Part shown: one piece after another, positions 31,650 to 41,223 of the stretch | Numbering within the stretch: the first letter of the stretch is position 1 | Layout of the letters: each line of letters begins with the position of its first letter | NCBI RefSeq assembly: GCF_003254525.1 | Contig: NZ_QFYS01000004.1 | Coordinates: 186,001-250,000 of the forward strand | From: Phenylobacterium kunshanense | GTDB lineage: Bacteria; Pseudomonadota; Alphaproteobacteria; Caulobacterales; Caulobacteraceae | Direction of reading: 5' to 3' | Length of the DNA: 64,000 nt | Notes under the pieces: model-generated | Told to the model about the DNA's origin: nothing | Seen by the model: only the letters and a program-made list of their open reading frames with translations | The model's database searches: none | Position numbers and translations under genes: made by a program

Positions 31650-33002
31650 GTGCTGTCGTCGACGACACTTTCCGAAGCCGAAGCGCTGCTGCGCGCGCTG
31701 TTCGACTCCTCGGATGTGCTGTCCGGCGTGTTCGAGCTGGAAGCGGACGACTATCGCTATGCGGCGGTCAATGGCGCGACCGCGGCGTTCTACCGGCGCA
31801 CGCCCGAGCAGATGATCGGGCGCAGCGGGCGCGACATGGGCCTCACGCCCGAGCAGATCGACCAGCGCATGGGCGTGCTCTGGGAGTGCTGGCGGACGCG
31901 GACGCCGCAGCGCCGCGAGTACGCGTTCGAGCACGACGGCATGTCGGGCTGGTTTCTCAGCAGCCTCGCGCCGCTGAAGGGCGACAATCCGCGCATCGGC
32001 TTCGTCCTCATCGACGTGACCCGCCAGAAGTTGGCCGAGGAGGCCGCCGACGACCATCGCCGCAAGCTGGAGATGGCGCTGGACGCGACTGAGCTCGGGC
32101 TCTGGGAATACGATATCCGCAATGATCGGATTTTCTGGGACGCCCGGATGCGGGCCCTGTTCGGTGTCGGCGCGGACACCCCCATCGATTTCGTCCTCTA
32201 CGACAGTCTCCTCTATCCGGATGACCGGCCGGAGGTCCTGGCCGCCTATACGGCCGCGCTTCAGGGCGCCGAGCAGGGGCGCTATCAGGTGACCCATCGC
32301 AGCGCCGACGGCAGCCGTTGGCTGCGCGGCTCGTGCCAGGTGGTGTTTGACGAGCGGGGCGAGCCCGAGCGCGTGCTCGGCACTTGCCGCGACATCACCG
32401 CCGAGGTGGCGGCCCGCGAGCAGGAGCGCCTGCTGATCGCCGAACTGAACCACCGGGTGAAGAACAACCTGGCCACGGTGCAGTCGATCGCGGTGCAGAC
32501 CGCCCGCGCCGCGCCCAGCCTGCGCAGCTTCATCGACACCTTCGAGGGGCGCATCGTGGCCCTGGCGCGCACGCACGACGTGCTCACGGCCCGCTCGTGG
32601 AGCGACGCCGACCTCAGCGAGGTGATCGCCCGCGAGACCCTGGCCTACGGCGACCGGGTTCGGCTGGACGGGCCGACGTTCCCGCTGGCGTCGCACCAGG
32701 CCCTGGCGCTGGGCCTGATCGTCCATGAACTTTCGACCAATGCCGCGAAATACGGCGCGCTCAGCGCGGCCGGCGGGACGGTTGATGTGCTCTGGCGCGC
32801 CGCGGACGACGGCGCCGAGATCGCGTGGATCGAGGCCGGCGGGCCGCCTTGCTCGCCGCCATCGGCGCCGGGATTCGGCACGCGCCTGATGACCAAGCTG
32901 GCCCGCGGCGATCTGGGCGGCGACATCACCTTCGACTACCCGCCATCGGGCCTGTCGGTGCGCCTGCGGTGCGGAACGCAAGGCCCCAGGATGTCGTCCT
33001 AG
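31650..33002 (+). CDS. PAS-PAS-HWE sensor histidine kinase 1
   Basis: This 450-residue soluble kinase starts at a GTG with GGAG upstream. Two PAS domains (about residues 10-125 and 137-250, the second ending GTCRDITAEVAAREQ) precede an HWE-type kinase core. The phospho-acceptor is His268 in ELNHRVKNNLA, the N-box is GLIVHELSTNAAKYGALS, and the HWE-specific Trp-Glu appears as IAWIEAGGP, then FGTRLM. There is no membrane segment, so it should sense a cytosolic signal, often light or redox in this family. No response regulator is adjacent. It is one of two same-architecture kinases in the window (see 41712-43055). Confidence 0.92.
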   Translation: MLSSTTLSEAEALLRALFDSSDVLSGVFELEADDYRYAAVNGATAAFYRRTPEQMIGRSGRDMGLTPEQIDQRMGVLWECWRTRTPQRREYAFEHDGMSGWFLSSLAPLKGDNPRIGFVLIDVTRQKLAEEAADDHRRKLEMALDATELGLWEYDIRNDRIFWDARMRALFGVGADTPIDFVLYDSLLYPDDRPEVLAAYTAALQGAEQGRYQVTHRSADGSRWLRGSCQVVFDERGEPERVLGTCRDITAEVAAREQERLLIAELNHRVKNNLATVQSIAVQTARAAPSLRSFIDTFEGRIVALARTHDVLTARSWSDADLSEVIARETLAYGDRVRLDGPTFPLASHQALALGLIVHELSTNAAKYGALSAAGGTVDVLWRAADDGAEIAWIEAGGPPCSPPSAPGFGTRLMTKLARGDLGGDITFDYPPSGLSVRLRCGTQGPRMSS

Positions 33003-33083
33003 AACGGCGGCCAGAAGAATCTCCACCCACGCCCCCGCTCTGCGTCCGCTTCTGACGTACCGGCATGTTTTGCTGTCCGGTGA

Positions 33084-33644
33084 ATGCTGGACGCGCTCGA
33101 CATCACCGAGGCCGAGACGGCGGGGCTCTCCGAGCTCGCCGCCCTGGACCTCTCCATGGCCCGGCTGTTCGCCGCCCGGGCCGAGGCTGCGGAGGACCCG
33201 CAGGTCCAGAACGAGTTCGCCCGCAGCTACCAGCGCATGGCCCGGTCCTATCGCCAGACCCTGGCCCTGAAGATCAAGCTGAAGCGCGACCTCGCGCAGG
33301 CCCGTCGCGACCAAGCCCGCGCCCAAGAGTCAGACCGAGACAGCGGCCCCTCACCGGACACCTACGACGCCGCCCGCGTCGAGGTGCGCAAGCAGCAGGT
33401 CCGCCAGGCGATCGAGCGCGTGGCCTGGGACGAGTACGAGCCCTACGACAAGATCGACGCCTTCATCGAACTGGAGCGGTACATGGACGAGGAGGCCCGC
33501 GAGCCGGGCTTCGTGGCCCATCCCCTGCCGCTGGTCGTCGCCCGGCTCTGCCTCGCCCTCAATGTCGATCCGCCGCCGCTTGAGACCGAGCCGCCGCAGC
33601 CGTCGCTGCCGCCCGCCGAAGCCGACTGGCGCGGCTCCGGCTGA
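33084..33644 (+). CDS. Conserved hypothetical protein
   Basis: This 186-residue cytosolic protein is helical and highly charged. It has a probable coiled coil around residues 40-80 (SYQRMARSYRQTLALKIKLK, then RDLAQARRDQ) and a Pro-rich C-terminal tail (PPPLETEPPQPSLPP). I recognise no domain; DAFIELERYMDEEAREPGF is a conserved-looking acidic block. It lies 81 bp after the sensor kinase in the same direction and could be cotranscribed. Codon third positions are strongly GC-biased, as in neighbouring real genes, which supports coding. Confidence 0.75.
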   Translation: MLDALDITEAETAGLSELAALDLSMARLFAARAEAAEDPQVQNEFARSYQRMARSYRQTLALKIKLKRDLAQARRDQARAQESDRDSGPSPDTYDAARVEVRKQQVRQAIERVAWDEYEPYDKIDAFIELERYMDEEAREPGFVAHPLPLVVARLCLALNVDPPPLETEPPQPSLPPAEADWRGSG

Positions 33645-33690
33645 GCGCCCGTTCCGCCGCTACGCAACGATCAAAGACATACCCATCACG

Positions 33691-33718
33691 AAAAAGGGCG
33701 ACGCCGAAGCGCCGCCCT
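33691..33718 (-). terminator. Intrinsic terminator downstream of the thiolase
   Basis: Read leftwards, AGGGCG and CGCCCT arms (33695-33718, ten pairs with one mismatch, CGAA-type loop) are followed by TTTTT (33695-33691). It lies about 20 bp beyond the outer copy of the duplicated thiolase end and would stop transcription of that gene. Confidence 0.8.
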
Positions 33719-33738
33719 CCAAAATCGCATGGGTGGAC

Positions 33739-33772
33739 GAGGTCAGTAGACCTCGAACAGGCCCGCGCCGCC
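33739..33772 (-). repeat. 34-bp duplicate of the thiolase 3' end (outer copy)
   Basis: This 34-bp segment is identical to 33838-33871, which is the last coding part and the stop codon of the thiolase. The repeat itself contains a GAGGTC-AGTA-GACCTC palindrome spanning the stop codon. This outer copy is the one next to the terminator. Confidence 0.9.
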
Positions 33773-33775
33773 GCG

Positions 33776-33800
33776 CCGAAATCGCGGTGAGCGATTTCGG
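33776..33800. repeat. Perfect hairpin between the duplicated thiolase ends
   Basis: CCGAAATCGC (33776-33785) and GCGATTTCGG (33791-33800) are perfect 10-bp arms around a 5-nt loop. It lies inside the 65-bp segment separating the two 34-bp copies. Its role is unknown. Confidence 0.8.
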
Positions 33801-33837
33801 CCACTCTTAGTGATGGGCGGCGTGACCGGTCCTGTTT

Positions 33838-33871
33838 GAGGTCAGTAGACCTCGAACAGGCCCGCGCCGCC
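33838..33871 (-). repeat. 34-bp thiolase 3'-end copy within the gene
   Basis: This inner copy carries the functional stop codon (33842-33844) and the last residues GGAGLFEVY of the thiolase. It is identical to 33739-33772. Confidence 0.9.
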
Positions 33872-35011
33872 CATGCCGCCGCCGATGCACATGGAGACCA
33901 CCACGTGCTTGGCGCCGCGACGCTTGCCTTCCTGCAGCACGTGGCCCGCGAGGCGGGCGCCGGTCATGCCGAAGGGGTGGCCGATGGCGATGGAGCCGCC
34001 GTTGACGTTGTACTTGGCCGGGTCGATGCCCAGCTTGTCGCGGCTGTAGAGGCACTGGCTGGCGAAGGCTTCGTTCAGCTCCCACAGATCGATGTCGTCG
34101 ACCTTCAGGCCGTGACGCTCGAGCAGGCGCGGGATCGCGAAGACCGGGCCGATGCCCATCTCGTCAGGTTCGCAGCCGGCGACGGCCCAACCCTTGAACA
34201 CGCCCAGCGGCTTCAGGCCGCGACGCTCGGCTTCCTTGCCTTCCATCAGCACCACGGCGGCGGCGCCGTCCGAGAGCTGGCTGGCGTTGCCGGCGGTGAT
34301 GAACTTGCCCGGGCCCTTCACCGGCTCCAGCTTCTGGAGGCCTTCCAGGGTGGTGTCGGGGCGATTGCACTCGTCCTTGGTGACCGTGTAGTCGACGATG
34401 GATTCTTCCTTCGTCTCCTTGTTCACGACCTTCATCTTGGTCTGCATCGGGACGATCTCGTCCGCGAACTTGTTGGCCTGCTGGGCGGCGGCCATGCGGC
34501 GCTGGCTTTCCAGCGAATACTCGTCCTGGGACTCGCGGCTGACCTTGTAGCGCTCGGCCACGATGTCGGCGGTGTCGATCATCGGCATGAAGATCGCCGG
34601 GTACATCTCGGTCAGGCGCGGGTCGAAGTTGCCCTGGCCCTGGCCCGGGTTGGGGATCGAGATCGACTCGACGCCGCCGGCCACGGCGACCGAGGCGCCG
34701 TCGTTGCGGATGAAGTTGGCGGCCATGGCGATCGTCTGCAGGCCCGACGAGCAGAAGCGGTTGACCGTCACGCCCGAGGTGGTGATCGGCAGGCCGGCCA
34801 GCAGGGCCGCCTGACGGCCCACGTTGCCGCCGCCGTGCGCCACGTTGCCCATGAACACGTCCTCGACGTCGGCCGGGTCGATGCCCGACCGGCCGACCGC
34901 ATGCTTCACCGCGTGGGCGGCCATCGAGACGGTGGGGGTCATGTTGAACCCGCCCCGGCCCGACTTGGCCAGGCCCGTGCGGGCGTAGGAGACGACAACG
35001 GCTTCGCGCAT
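33842..35011 (-). CDS. Acetyl-CoA C-acyltransferase (thiolase)
   Basis: This 389-residue thiolase catalyses reversible cleavage of 3-ketoacyl-CoA to acyl-CoA and acetyl-CoA. The nucleophilic Cys in [15 protein letters not shown], the His in [17 protein letters not shown], and the second Cys in [14 protein letters not shown] are intact; NEAFAS carries the usual Asn/Phe. The ATG at 35011 has a GGAG about 12 nt upstream. Length is normal. It may serve beta-oxidation (FadA-like) or ketone/PHB metabolism; no partner fadB is adjacent. Its 3' end is duplicated downstream. It is divergent from the parvulin gene across 145 bp. Confidence 0.94.
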   Translation of the reverse strand: MREAVVVSYARTGLAKSGRGGFNMTPTVSMAAHAVKHAVGRSGIDPADVEDVFMGNVAHGGGNVGRQAALLAGLPITTSGVTVNRFCSSGLQTIAMAANFIRNDGASVAVAGGVESISIPNPGQGQGNFDPRLTEMYPAIFMPMIDTADIVAERYKVSRESQDEYSLESQRRMAAAQQANKFADEIVPMQTKMKVVNKETKEESIVDYTVTKDECNRPDTTLEGLQKLEPVKGPGKFITAGNASQLSDGAAAVVLMEGKEAERRGLKPLGVFKGWAVAGCEPDEMGIGPVFAIPRLLERHGLKVDDIDLWELNEAFASQCLYSRDKLGIDPAKYNVNGGSIAIGHPFGMTGARLAGHVLQEGKRRGAKHVVVSMCIGGGMGGAGLFEVY

Positions 35012-35156
35012 TTGAAATGATCCTCCAGGCAATGCTTTTTTGAGGGTCCGGTCGGCCCCTGAACTCTCGACGGCATTCTTTTGCATCCCGTGAGGGAAAT
35101 GGCTAGGGACGGTCGGCGCCGCCCGGCGCTTTCGTCTCTCCCTCGGAGAACCGCTC

Positions 35157-36098
35157 TTGGCCGCAGGGCTCTTCCGCATCGCAGGCGCCGTCGCCGCCCT
35201 GAGCCTCGGCCTGGCCGCCTGCGACCGCGGCGGTGGAGGCGACGCGCCGCCCGAACGCGGCGACCGGGCGGTGGCCAAGGTCGACGGCAAGACCGTCTGG
35301 GTCTCGGACGTCAAACGCGAGGCGGTGGCCCAGGGCCTCATCGGGGAGGGGGAGCCGCTGGACCCGACCTCCGACCTGTTCCGCCAGATGACGGACGAGG
35401 TCATCGACCAGAAGCTGCTGGCCGCCGAGGCCGTGCGCCGCAAGCTGGACAAGGACCCCGTGGCCGAACGCCGGCTGGCCGCCGCCCGCGACCGCGTACT
35501 GGGCGACATGCTGGTCGAGCGCACGGTCGCGGACGCCGTGACCGAGGAGAATATCAGGGGCCTCTACGAAGAGCAGCAGAAGCTGGCCCGCACCACCCTG
35601 GAGATCCGCGCGCGGCAGATCGTGCTCGCCACGCCCGCCGAGGCCGAGCAGGTGAAGAAACTGCTGGCGGCCGGCGCTTCCTTCGAAGCCCTCGCGATGG
35701 AGCGTTCCCGCGACGCCGCCACTCGCTTCAACGGCGGCGACCTCGGCTACTTCACCACCGACGTCATGCCCGAGGCCTATGAGACCGCGCTGAACGGCGC
35801 GCGCGCTGGCCAGCTCGTGGGGCCGATCCCCGTGGAGGGCGGCGTCGCGCTTGTGCGGGTCGAGGATGTGCGCCAGGAGCAGCCGATTTCGCTGGAGGCG
35901 GCGCGGCCGCAGATCGTGCGGTTCCTGACCTACGACCGCATCCGCGACCTCCTGGAACGCCTGCGCGCCAAGGCGAAGCTCGAAACCCTGCTCAAGCCGG
36001 AAGCCGGCGCGCCCAAGGCCGTTCCGCCCGCCGACGCGCCGAAAGCCGCGCCCAAGCCCACCAACGCCCCGCCCCAGACCAAGGGAGCCTCCTCATGA
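35157..36098 (+). CDS. Parvulin-type peptidyl-prolyl isomerase, probable lipoprotein
   Basis: This 313-residue protein starts at TTG 35157 with GGAG about 9 nt upstream; no ATG is near. The N-terminus ends in a lipobox (LAAC, Cys22), so it should be anchored in an envelope membrane facing the periplasm. A SurA-like N-terminal helical region (residues 35-140) is followed by a parvulin domain with [37 protein letters not shown] and [16 protein letters not shown]. It ends in an Ala/Pro/Lys-rich tail. It should help outer-membrane or secreted proteins fold after Sec export. It overlaps argJ by ATGA. Confidence 0.9.
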   Translation: MAAGLFRIAGAVAALSLGLAACDRGGGGDAPPERGDRAVAKVDGKTVWVSDVKREAVAQGLIGEGEPLDPTSDLFRQMTDEVIDQKLLAAEAVRRKLDKDPVAERRLAAARDRVLGDMLVERTVADAVTEENIRGLYEEQQKLARTTLEIRARQIVLATPAEAEQVKKLLAAGASFEALAMERSRDAATRFNGGDLGYFTTDVMPEAYETALNGARAGQLVGPIPVEGGVALVRVEDVRQEQPISLEAARPQIVRFLTYDRIRDLLERLRAKAKLETLLKPEAGAPKAVPPADAPKAAPKPTNAPPQTKGASS

Positions 36099-37543
36099 GC
36101 CGCAAGCCGACCAAGACCGCGGCCCCGAAGGCCGCGCAGAAAGCCGCCAAGCCGGTCGAGGTGGTGGGCCAGACGATCGAGCGCGCGCTCGATCCGCTGG
36201 CGAGCGCCCTGAAGCGCGCGGCGCTCAAGCGCGCCGACAAGTCCGCCCGGGCCTTCGACGGCGCCGCCTCGAGCGCGGCGGCGGCCACCGCCAAGGTCGA
36301 CAAGGCCGCCATGCCTGTGTCGCCGCTGGCCGTGCCGTTCCCCCGCATGAAGCCGATCAAGGGTCTCGTCATGGCGACGGGACGCGCCGGCTTCTACAAG
36401 CACGAGCGCGACGACCTGCTGGTGATGAGCTTCCCGGAAGGGGCCAGCTGCGCAGGCGTCTTCACCCGCCACGGCGTCGGCTCGGCGCCGGTCGACTGGT
36501 GCAAACGCCACCTGGAAGCCACGAAGGGCGAGGGTGTGAAGGCCCTGGTCGTCAACGCCGGCTGCGCCAACTCCTTCACCGGCCGCCCGGGCGCCGACGC
36601 GGTCCGCCGGGTCGCCTCCGCCGTGGGCAAGCGCTTCGACTGCCGCCAGCGCGACGTCATGGTCGCCTCCACGGGGGTGATCGGCGTGCTGCTGGACGAC
36701 GCCAAGATCGTCGCCCGCCTGCCAGAGCTGGAGAGCCGCCTGGCCGAGGACAACTGGGGCGGCGCGGCCCGGTCGATCATGACCACCGACACCTTCCCGA
36801 AAGGCGCCTACGCCGAGGCGAAGATCGATGGCGTGACCGTCCGCATCGGCGGCATCTGCAAGGGCTCGGGCATGATCGCGCCCGACATGGCGACCATGCT
36901 GGCCTTCGTGGTCACCGACGCTGCGATCTCGCCCGGCGCGCTGCAGGCGCTGTGCAACCTCTACACCCGCAACACCTTCAACGCGGTGACCGTGGACGGC
37001 GACCGCTCGACGAACGACACCCTCCTGCTGTTCGCCACCGGGCAGTCGGGCGCCCCGAAGATCAGCCGCGCGGGCGACAGGCGCCTGGCGGATTTCCGCG
37101 ACAAGCTGGAACAGGTTCTGCTGAACCTCGCGCACCAGCTCGTCCGCGACGGCGAAGGCGCGACCAAGTTCATCAAGATCACTGTGACGGGCGCCGAGAC
37201 CGCCGCCTCGGCGCGCAGGATCGCCAAGTCCATCGCCGACAGCCCGCTGGTGAAGACCGCCTTCGCCGGCGAGGACGCCAACTGGGGCCGCATCGTCATG
37301 GCCGTGGGCAAGGCCGACGAGCCGGTGGACCGGGACTCCATGAGCGTGAAGTTCGGGCCCCATTGGGCGGCCCAGGACGGCCTCATCGCCAAGAGCTACG
37401 ACGAGGCCAAGATGAGCGCCTACATGAAGAAGCAGGAGCTGGAAGTGTCGGTGGACGTGGGCGTCGGCCGGGCCAGCTCCACCGTCTGGACCTGCGATCT
37501 CACCAAGCGGTACGTCGAGATCAACGGCGACTATCGGTCCTGA
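36095..37543 (+). CDS. argJ: Bifunctional glutamate N-acetyltransferase / N-acetylglutamate synthase
   Basis: ArgJ transfers acetyl groups from N-acetylornithine to glutamate in the cyclic arginine pathway. This 482-residue form has the autocleavage site with nucleophile Thr267 in GMIAPDMATMLAFVVTD, the oxyanion-hole ASTGVIG, and GEDANWGRIVMAVGKA near the C-terminus. The first 72 residues are an Ala/Lys/Pro-rich extension (KPTKTAAPKAAQKAAKP) absent from typical 400-410-residue ArgJ. The ATG overlapping the parvulin stop supports the long form; an internal ATG at 36311 with AAGG before it would give a standard length. Confidence 0.95.
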   Translation: MSRKPTKTAAPKAAQKAAKPVEVVGQTIERALDPLASALKRAALKRADKSARAFDGAASSAAAATAKVDKAAMPVSPLAVPFPRMKPIKGLVMATGRAGFYKHERDDLLVMSFPEGASCAGVFTRHGVGSAPVDWCKRHLEATKGEGVKALVVNAGCANSFTGRPGADAVRRVASAVGKRFDCRQRDVMVASTGVIGVLLDDAKIVARLPELESRLAEDNWGGAARSIMTTDTFPKGAYAEAKIDGVTVRIGGICKGSGMIAPDMATMLAFVVTDAAISPGALQALCNLYTRNTFNAVTVDGDRSTNDTLLLFATGQSGAPKISRAGDRRLADFRDKLEQVLLNLAHQLVRDGEGATKFIKITVTGAETAASARRIAKSIADSPLVKTAFAGEDANWGRIVMAVGKADEPVDRDSMSVKFGPHWAAQDGLIAKSYDEAKMSAYMKKQELEVSVDVGVGRASSTVWTCDLTKRYVEINGDYRS

Positions 37544-39437
37544 GCCACGGCGCGACCCGGTGGGGCGGATCGCCCAGCCGGTAGTTGGTGAAGCGCTTGT
37601 CGAACACCGGCCCATAGAACGGGTCGGCGTCCAGCACGGGGCCCCAGCGGTCGCGCATCACCTGGACCTCGTGCTGGAACCGCGCGGCCGCCTCGGGCGC
37701 CAGATCCGAGCCCCGGCTGGCGCTCTCGTGGTGATAGAGGGCGGCGTGGGGCGTCCAGACGATGTCGTAGCCGGCGGCCCGAACCTTCAGGCAGAGGTCG
37801 ACGTCGTTGAACGCCACGGCCAGATGCTCGGCGTCCATCCCGCCGACCGACAGATAGACGTCCTTGCGGATGGCGAGGCACGCGGCCGTCACGGCTGACA
37901 CGTTCCGCGCAAGCGCCAGGTGCCCCTGATAGCCGACATGGTTCGCCCCGGCGCCGGCGTAGAGGTGTCCGGCCACCCGCTGCGGGACGTCGCCCACGCC
38001 CAGGACGACGCCGGCGTGCTGCAGGCTGCCGTCCGGATAGAACAGCTTGGCGCCCACCGCGCCCACGTTCGGCCGCATGGCCTGGGCGACCAGCTCGTCC
38101 AGCCAGTCGTCGCCGATCATCGAGATGTCGTTGTTCAGCAGGACCAGCACGTCGCCCCGCGCCTCGGCGGCCGCCAGGTTGTTGAGACCCGAGAAGTTGA
38201 ACGGCCCGGGCGCCGGCAGGACGCGCACCCGCGCATCGCGCCTCAGGGTCTCGAACAGCGCCAGCGTCTTGGGCTCGACGCTGCCGTTGTCGACGATGAT
38301 CAGTTCGAGCGGCGCATAGGCGGTGCGGTTCAGTACGCCGTCCGCGCACTGGGCGACCAGTTCGGCCCGGTCGCGCGTGGGGACGATGATGCTGACGAGC
38401 GGCCGCGGCTCGGAGACCGGCCGGCGGACCCGCAGCCAGCGCGCGGCTCCGGCCATCTCCTGCACGTCCGCCGGCTGGCCCGTCCGCGAGAGATGTTCAC
38501 CGACAGCGCGCGCCGCGGCGGCCGCACACTCGGCGGCCCGCGCCCGCGAGAATGAGCCCTGCTTGCCCTGCCAGCGCCAGTGGTACAGCACCCAGGGAAT
38601 GTGCCGGATGCGCGCCGGCGTCGCCCGCTCGGCGGCGCGGAGCACCAGGTCGTGGTCCTGGGCGCCGTCGAAGCCCTCCCGCAGTCCACCGAGGTCGGCG
38701 AGCAGGTCGCGGCGGATGACGGTCAGGTGGTTCACCGCGTTCACGCCCAGCATCAGCTCGGCGTTCCAGTCGGTCTTGTGATGGGGTTGGGAGCGCCGGC
38801 CGCGCTCGTCGATCTTGTCCTCGTCCGAGAAGATCAGCGCCGCGTCGGGATGCGTCTCCAGCTCGGCCGCGACTTCGTAGAGGGCTCGCTCGGCCAGCAG
38901 GTCGTCATGGTCCAGGAAGGCCACGAACTCGCCGGTGGCCAGCGCCAGCGCGGAATTGGTGGCTGCGGCGATGCCGCCGTTCACGTCCCGCCGCACGATC
39001 CTGATCCGATCGTCCTCGGCGGACAGCTCGCTGAGCAGACGCCAGGTTTCCTCGCCGGGCGAGCGGTCCTCGGCGATGCAGAGTTCCCAATGCGGGTAGA
39101 GCTGCGTCCGCACCGAGGCCACCGCCTCGCGCAGCAGGTAGGGATCGGACCTGTAGGCCGTCATGACCACTGAGATCAGCGGCGGCTCCGGCATCCGGTC
39201 GATGTGCCGCCGGATCGCGTCGCGATCCTCGTCGCTCAGGGTGTCATGGGCGGCGACCCAGGCGCGATACTCGGCGTCGGTCTGGGCTTCAGGGCCCACG
39301 ACGCCGCGGACGAACCGCTCGCCCCAGCGGGTCTTGATGATCTGTAGCGCCAGGGCGTGCACGACAGCGTGCACAGGCGGCCACCGGCGGACGACCCTGA
39401 GGGTGGCGGCGGCGGTGGCGCGGAGGCTGGGCGGCAT
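37521..39437 (-). CDS. Two-domain family 2 glycosyltransferase
   Basis: This 638-residue protein holds two GT2 domains in tandem. The first begins LISVVMTAYRSDPYLLREAV with DXD-like FVAFLDHDDLLA and FSDEDKIDERG; the second begins VSIIVPTRDRAELVAQC with VLLNNDISMIG and FNDVDLCLKVRAAGYDIVW. Such proteins act on the cytosolic face, adding sugars such as rhamnose to O-antigen, capsule or flagellin. No export or nucleotide-sugar genes are adjacent. Its last 23 bp overlap the end of convergent argJ. It separates argJ from the helicase and mutT, so it is likely an insertion in a conserved backbone. Confidence 0.9.
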   Translation of the reverse strand: MPPSLRATAAATLRVVRRWPPVHAVVHALALQIIKTRWGERFVRGVVGPEAQTDAEYRAWVAAHDTLSDEDRDAIRRHIDRMPEPPLISVVMTAYRSDPYLLREAVASVRTQLYPHWELCIAEDRSPGEETWRLLSELSAEDDRIRIVRRDVNGGIAAATNSALALATGEFVAFLDHDDLLAERALYEVAAELETHPDAALIFSDEDKIDERGRRSQPHHKTDWNAELMLGVNAVNHLTVIRRDLLADLGGLREGFDGAQDHDLVLRAAERATPARIRHIPWVLYHWRWQGKQGSFSRARAAECAAAAARAVGEHLSRTGQPADVQEMAGAARWLRVRRPVSEPRPLVSIIVPTRDRAELVAQCADGVLNRTAYAPLELIIVDNGSVEPKTLALFETLRRDARVRVLPAPGPFNFSGLNNLAAAEARGDVLVLLNNDISMIGDDWLDELVAQAMRPNVGAVGAKLFYPDGSLQHAGVVLGVGDVPQRVAGHLYAGAGANHVGYQGHLALARNVSAVTAACLAIRKDVYLSVGGMDAEHLAVAFNDVDLCLKVRAAGYDIVWTPHAALYHHESASRGSDLAPEAAARFQHEVQVMRDRWGPVLDADPFYGPVFDKRFTNYRLGDPPHRVAPWLRTDSRR

Positions 39438-39494
39438 GACTCACGGGATCGGCGGACGGCTCACGCGCCGTCCGCCTCCGTGAATAGTCGGACG

Positions 39495-40982
39495 CTAGAA
39501 GTTCGACCAGACGCTGCGGCCCGATCCGCCGCCGCCTTCCGACTTCCCGCCGCCTCCGCCCCCACGACGGCGACGGCTCGGCCCCTTGAAGCCTGGCTTC
39601 GCCGCATCCTGCGCGGGACGGCCGCCGCCCTCGGGCCGGTGACCCGGCTTGGCGTCGGCATGGTTGCGGTTGCGCTTGGGCGCATGGCCGCCGCGGTGCG
39701 GCTGGGCCTTGCCCTGACCCTGCTTCTGCCCCTGCGGACGAGCGGCGCGTTCGGACTTCTCGCGGGTCGGTTCCGGCATCGCCGCGGTCGCGGCGCCGAG
39801 GTGGCGGTCGTTGCGGCGGTCGAACGAGGGGATCCGCTGGCGCGTCACCTTCTCGATGTCCTTCAGCAGGTTCCGCTCGTCGTCGGCGCAGAACGCCACG
39901 GCCGAGCCGTCGGCGCCGGCGCGGGCCGTGCGGCCGATCCGGTGGACGTAGGCTTCGGGCACGTTCGGCAGTTCGTACTGGACCACGTGGCTGACCGCGT
40001 CGATGTCGATGCCGCGGGCGGCGATGTCGGTGGCCACCAGGGCCCGGACCTCGCCGGCCTTGAAGGCGGCGAGCGCGCGCTCGCGCTGGCCCTGGCTCTT
40101 GTCGCCGTGGATCGAGACGGCCTCGACGCCCACCTGCTCAAGCCCGCGGGCCACGCGGTCGGCGCCGCGCTTGGTGCGGGTGAACACGATCACGCGCTTG
40201 AAGCCGGCGTCGTCGAACAGTTCCGCCAGCAGGGCGCGCTTGCGCTGCTGCTCGACGAACAGGACCCGCTGGTTGATCCGCTCCACCGTCGTCGCCTGCG
40301 GCGTCACCGACACCTTGAGCGGATTGGGGTTCAGGATCTCGGCCGACAGCTTCTCGATCTCGGCCGGCATGGTGGCGGAGAAGAACAGGTTCTGCCGCAT
40401 CTTGGGCACGTATTTCACGATCTTCCGGATCGGGACGATGAAGCCCATGTCGAGCATCTGGTCGGCCTCGTCGAGCACCAGGATCTCGACGCCGTCGAGG
40501 GTGATCGACTTCTCGCCCAGGTGGTCCAGCAGGCGGCCGGGGGTGGCCACCAGCACGTCGACGCCGGGCGCCAGGGCGCGCATCTGGCCACCGTACTTCA
40601 CGCCGCCGAAGACGACCGCGACGGTGACGCCCATATGCTTGCCGTAGGCCTTGAAGCTCTCGCCGATCTGGGTGGCGAGCTCGCGGGTCGGCGCCAGCAC
40701 CAGGACCCGCGCGCTGCGGCGCGGGGCGGGCTTCTTGTCTTCCGCCAGGCGGTGGAGGATCGGCAGGGCGAAGGCGGCGGTCTTGCCGGTGCCGGTCTGG
40801 GCGATGCCCAGCAGGTCGCGGCCGGACATGACGCCGGGAATGGCCTGCGCCTGGATCGGCGTCGGCTGGGTGTAGCCCTCGTCGGCCAGCGCCTTGAGGA
40901 GCGGCTTGGCCAGGCCAAGGTCGGTGAATTGAGTCAAAGGGTATTCTTTCACGTATGCGCCGAACACGACCTCACGGTTCAT
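39495..40982 (-). CDS. rhlE: DEAD-box RNA helicase, RhlE-like
   Basis: This ATP-dependent RNA helicase of about 495 residues probably acts in ribosome assembly, RNA decay or cold adaptation. All motifs are visible: PTPIQAQAIP (Q motif), AQTGTGKT (I), APTRELATQ, DEAD, SATMP (III), and HRIGRTARAG (VI). A basic, Gly/Arg-rich C-terminal tail (from about PEPTREKSERAARPQGQKQG to SRRRRGGGGGG) should bind RNA. The start is uncertain: ATG 40982 lacks a clear ribosome site, and GTG 40952 or TTG 40937 give N-termini (VKEYPLTQF, LTQFTDLGLA) more like relatives. A GCCTC/GAGGC hairpin lies in the leader. Confidence 0.93.
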   Translation of the reverse strand: MNREVVFGAYVKEYPLTQFTDLGLAKPLLKALADEGYTQPTPIQAQAIPGVMSGRDLLGIAQTGTGKTAAFALPILHRLAEDKKPAPRRSARVLVLAPTRELATQIGESFKAYGKHMGVTVAVVFGGVKYGGQMRALAPGVDVLVATPGRLLDHLGEKSITLDGVEILVLDEADQMLDMGFIVPIRKIVKYVPKMRQNLFFSATMPAEIEKLSAEILNPNPLKVSVTPQATTVERINQRVLFVEQQRKRALLAELFDDAGFKRVIVFTRTKRGADRVARGLEQVGVEAVSIHGDKSQGQRERALAAFKAGEVRALVATDIAARGIDIDAVSHVVQYELPNVPEAYVHRIGRTARAGADGSAVAFCADDERNLLKDIEKVTRQRIPSFDRRNDRHLGAATAAMPEPTREKSERAARPQGQKQGQGKAQPHRGGHAPKRNRNHADAKPGHRPEGGGRPAQDAAKPGFKGPSRRRRGGGGGGKSEGGGGSGRSVWSNF

Positions 40983-41223
40983 CCGCGGGTCGCAAAGCGC
41001 CGGTCTTTGGAGAGACGCCCCGCGTGATGGGCGCATCGGGTGAGAAAGCCTCACGGCGCTCGACAGGCTGAGCCTCGAAAGGAGGCCCCACGCGGCTGGA
41101 GCGCAGATAGCGTCCCGAAGAACGCAAGGAGCACATCGGGGTTCGCGCCGTTAAAGTCAACCCATCGGCTCGGAATAGTCAGGGTAGTTGCACTTCGACC
41201 GCAGGCCGTGAAACACCGCGAGC

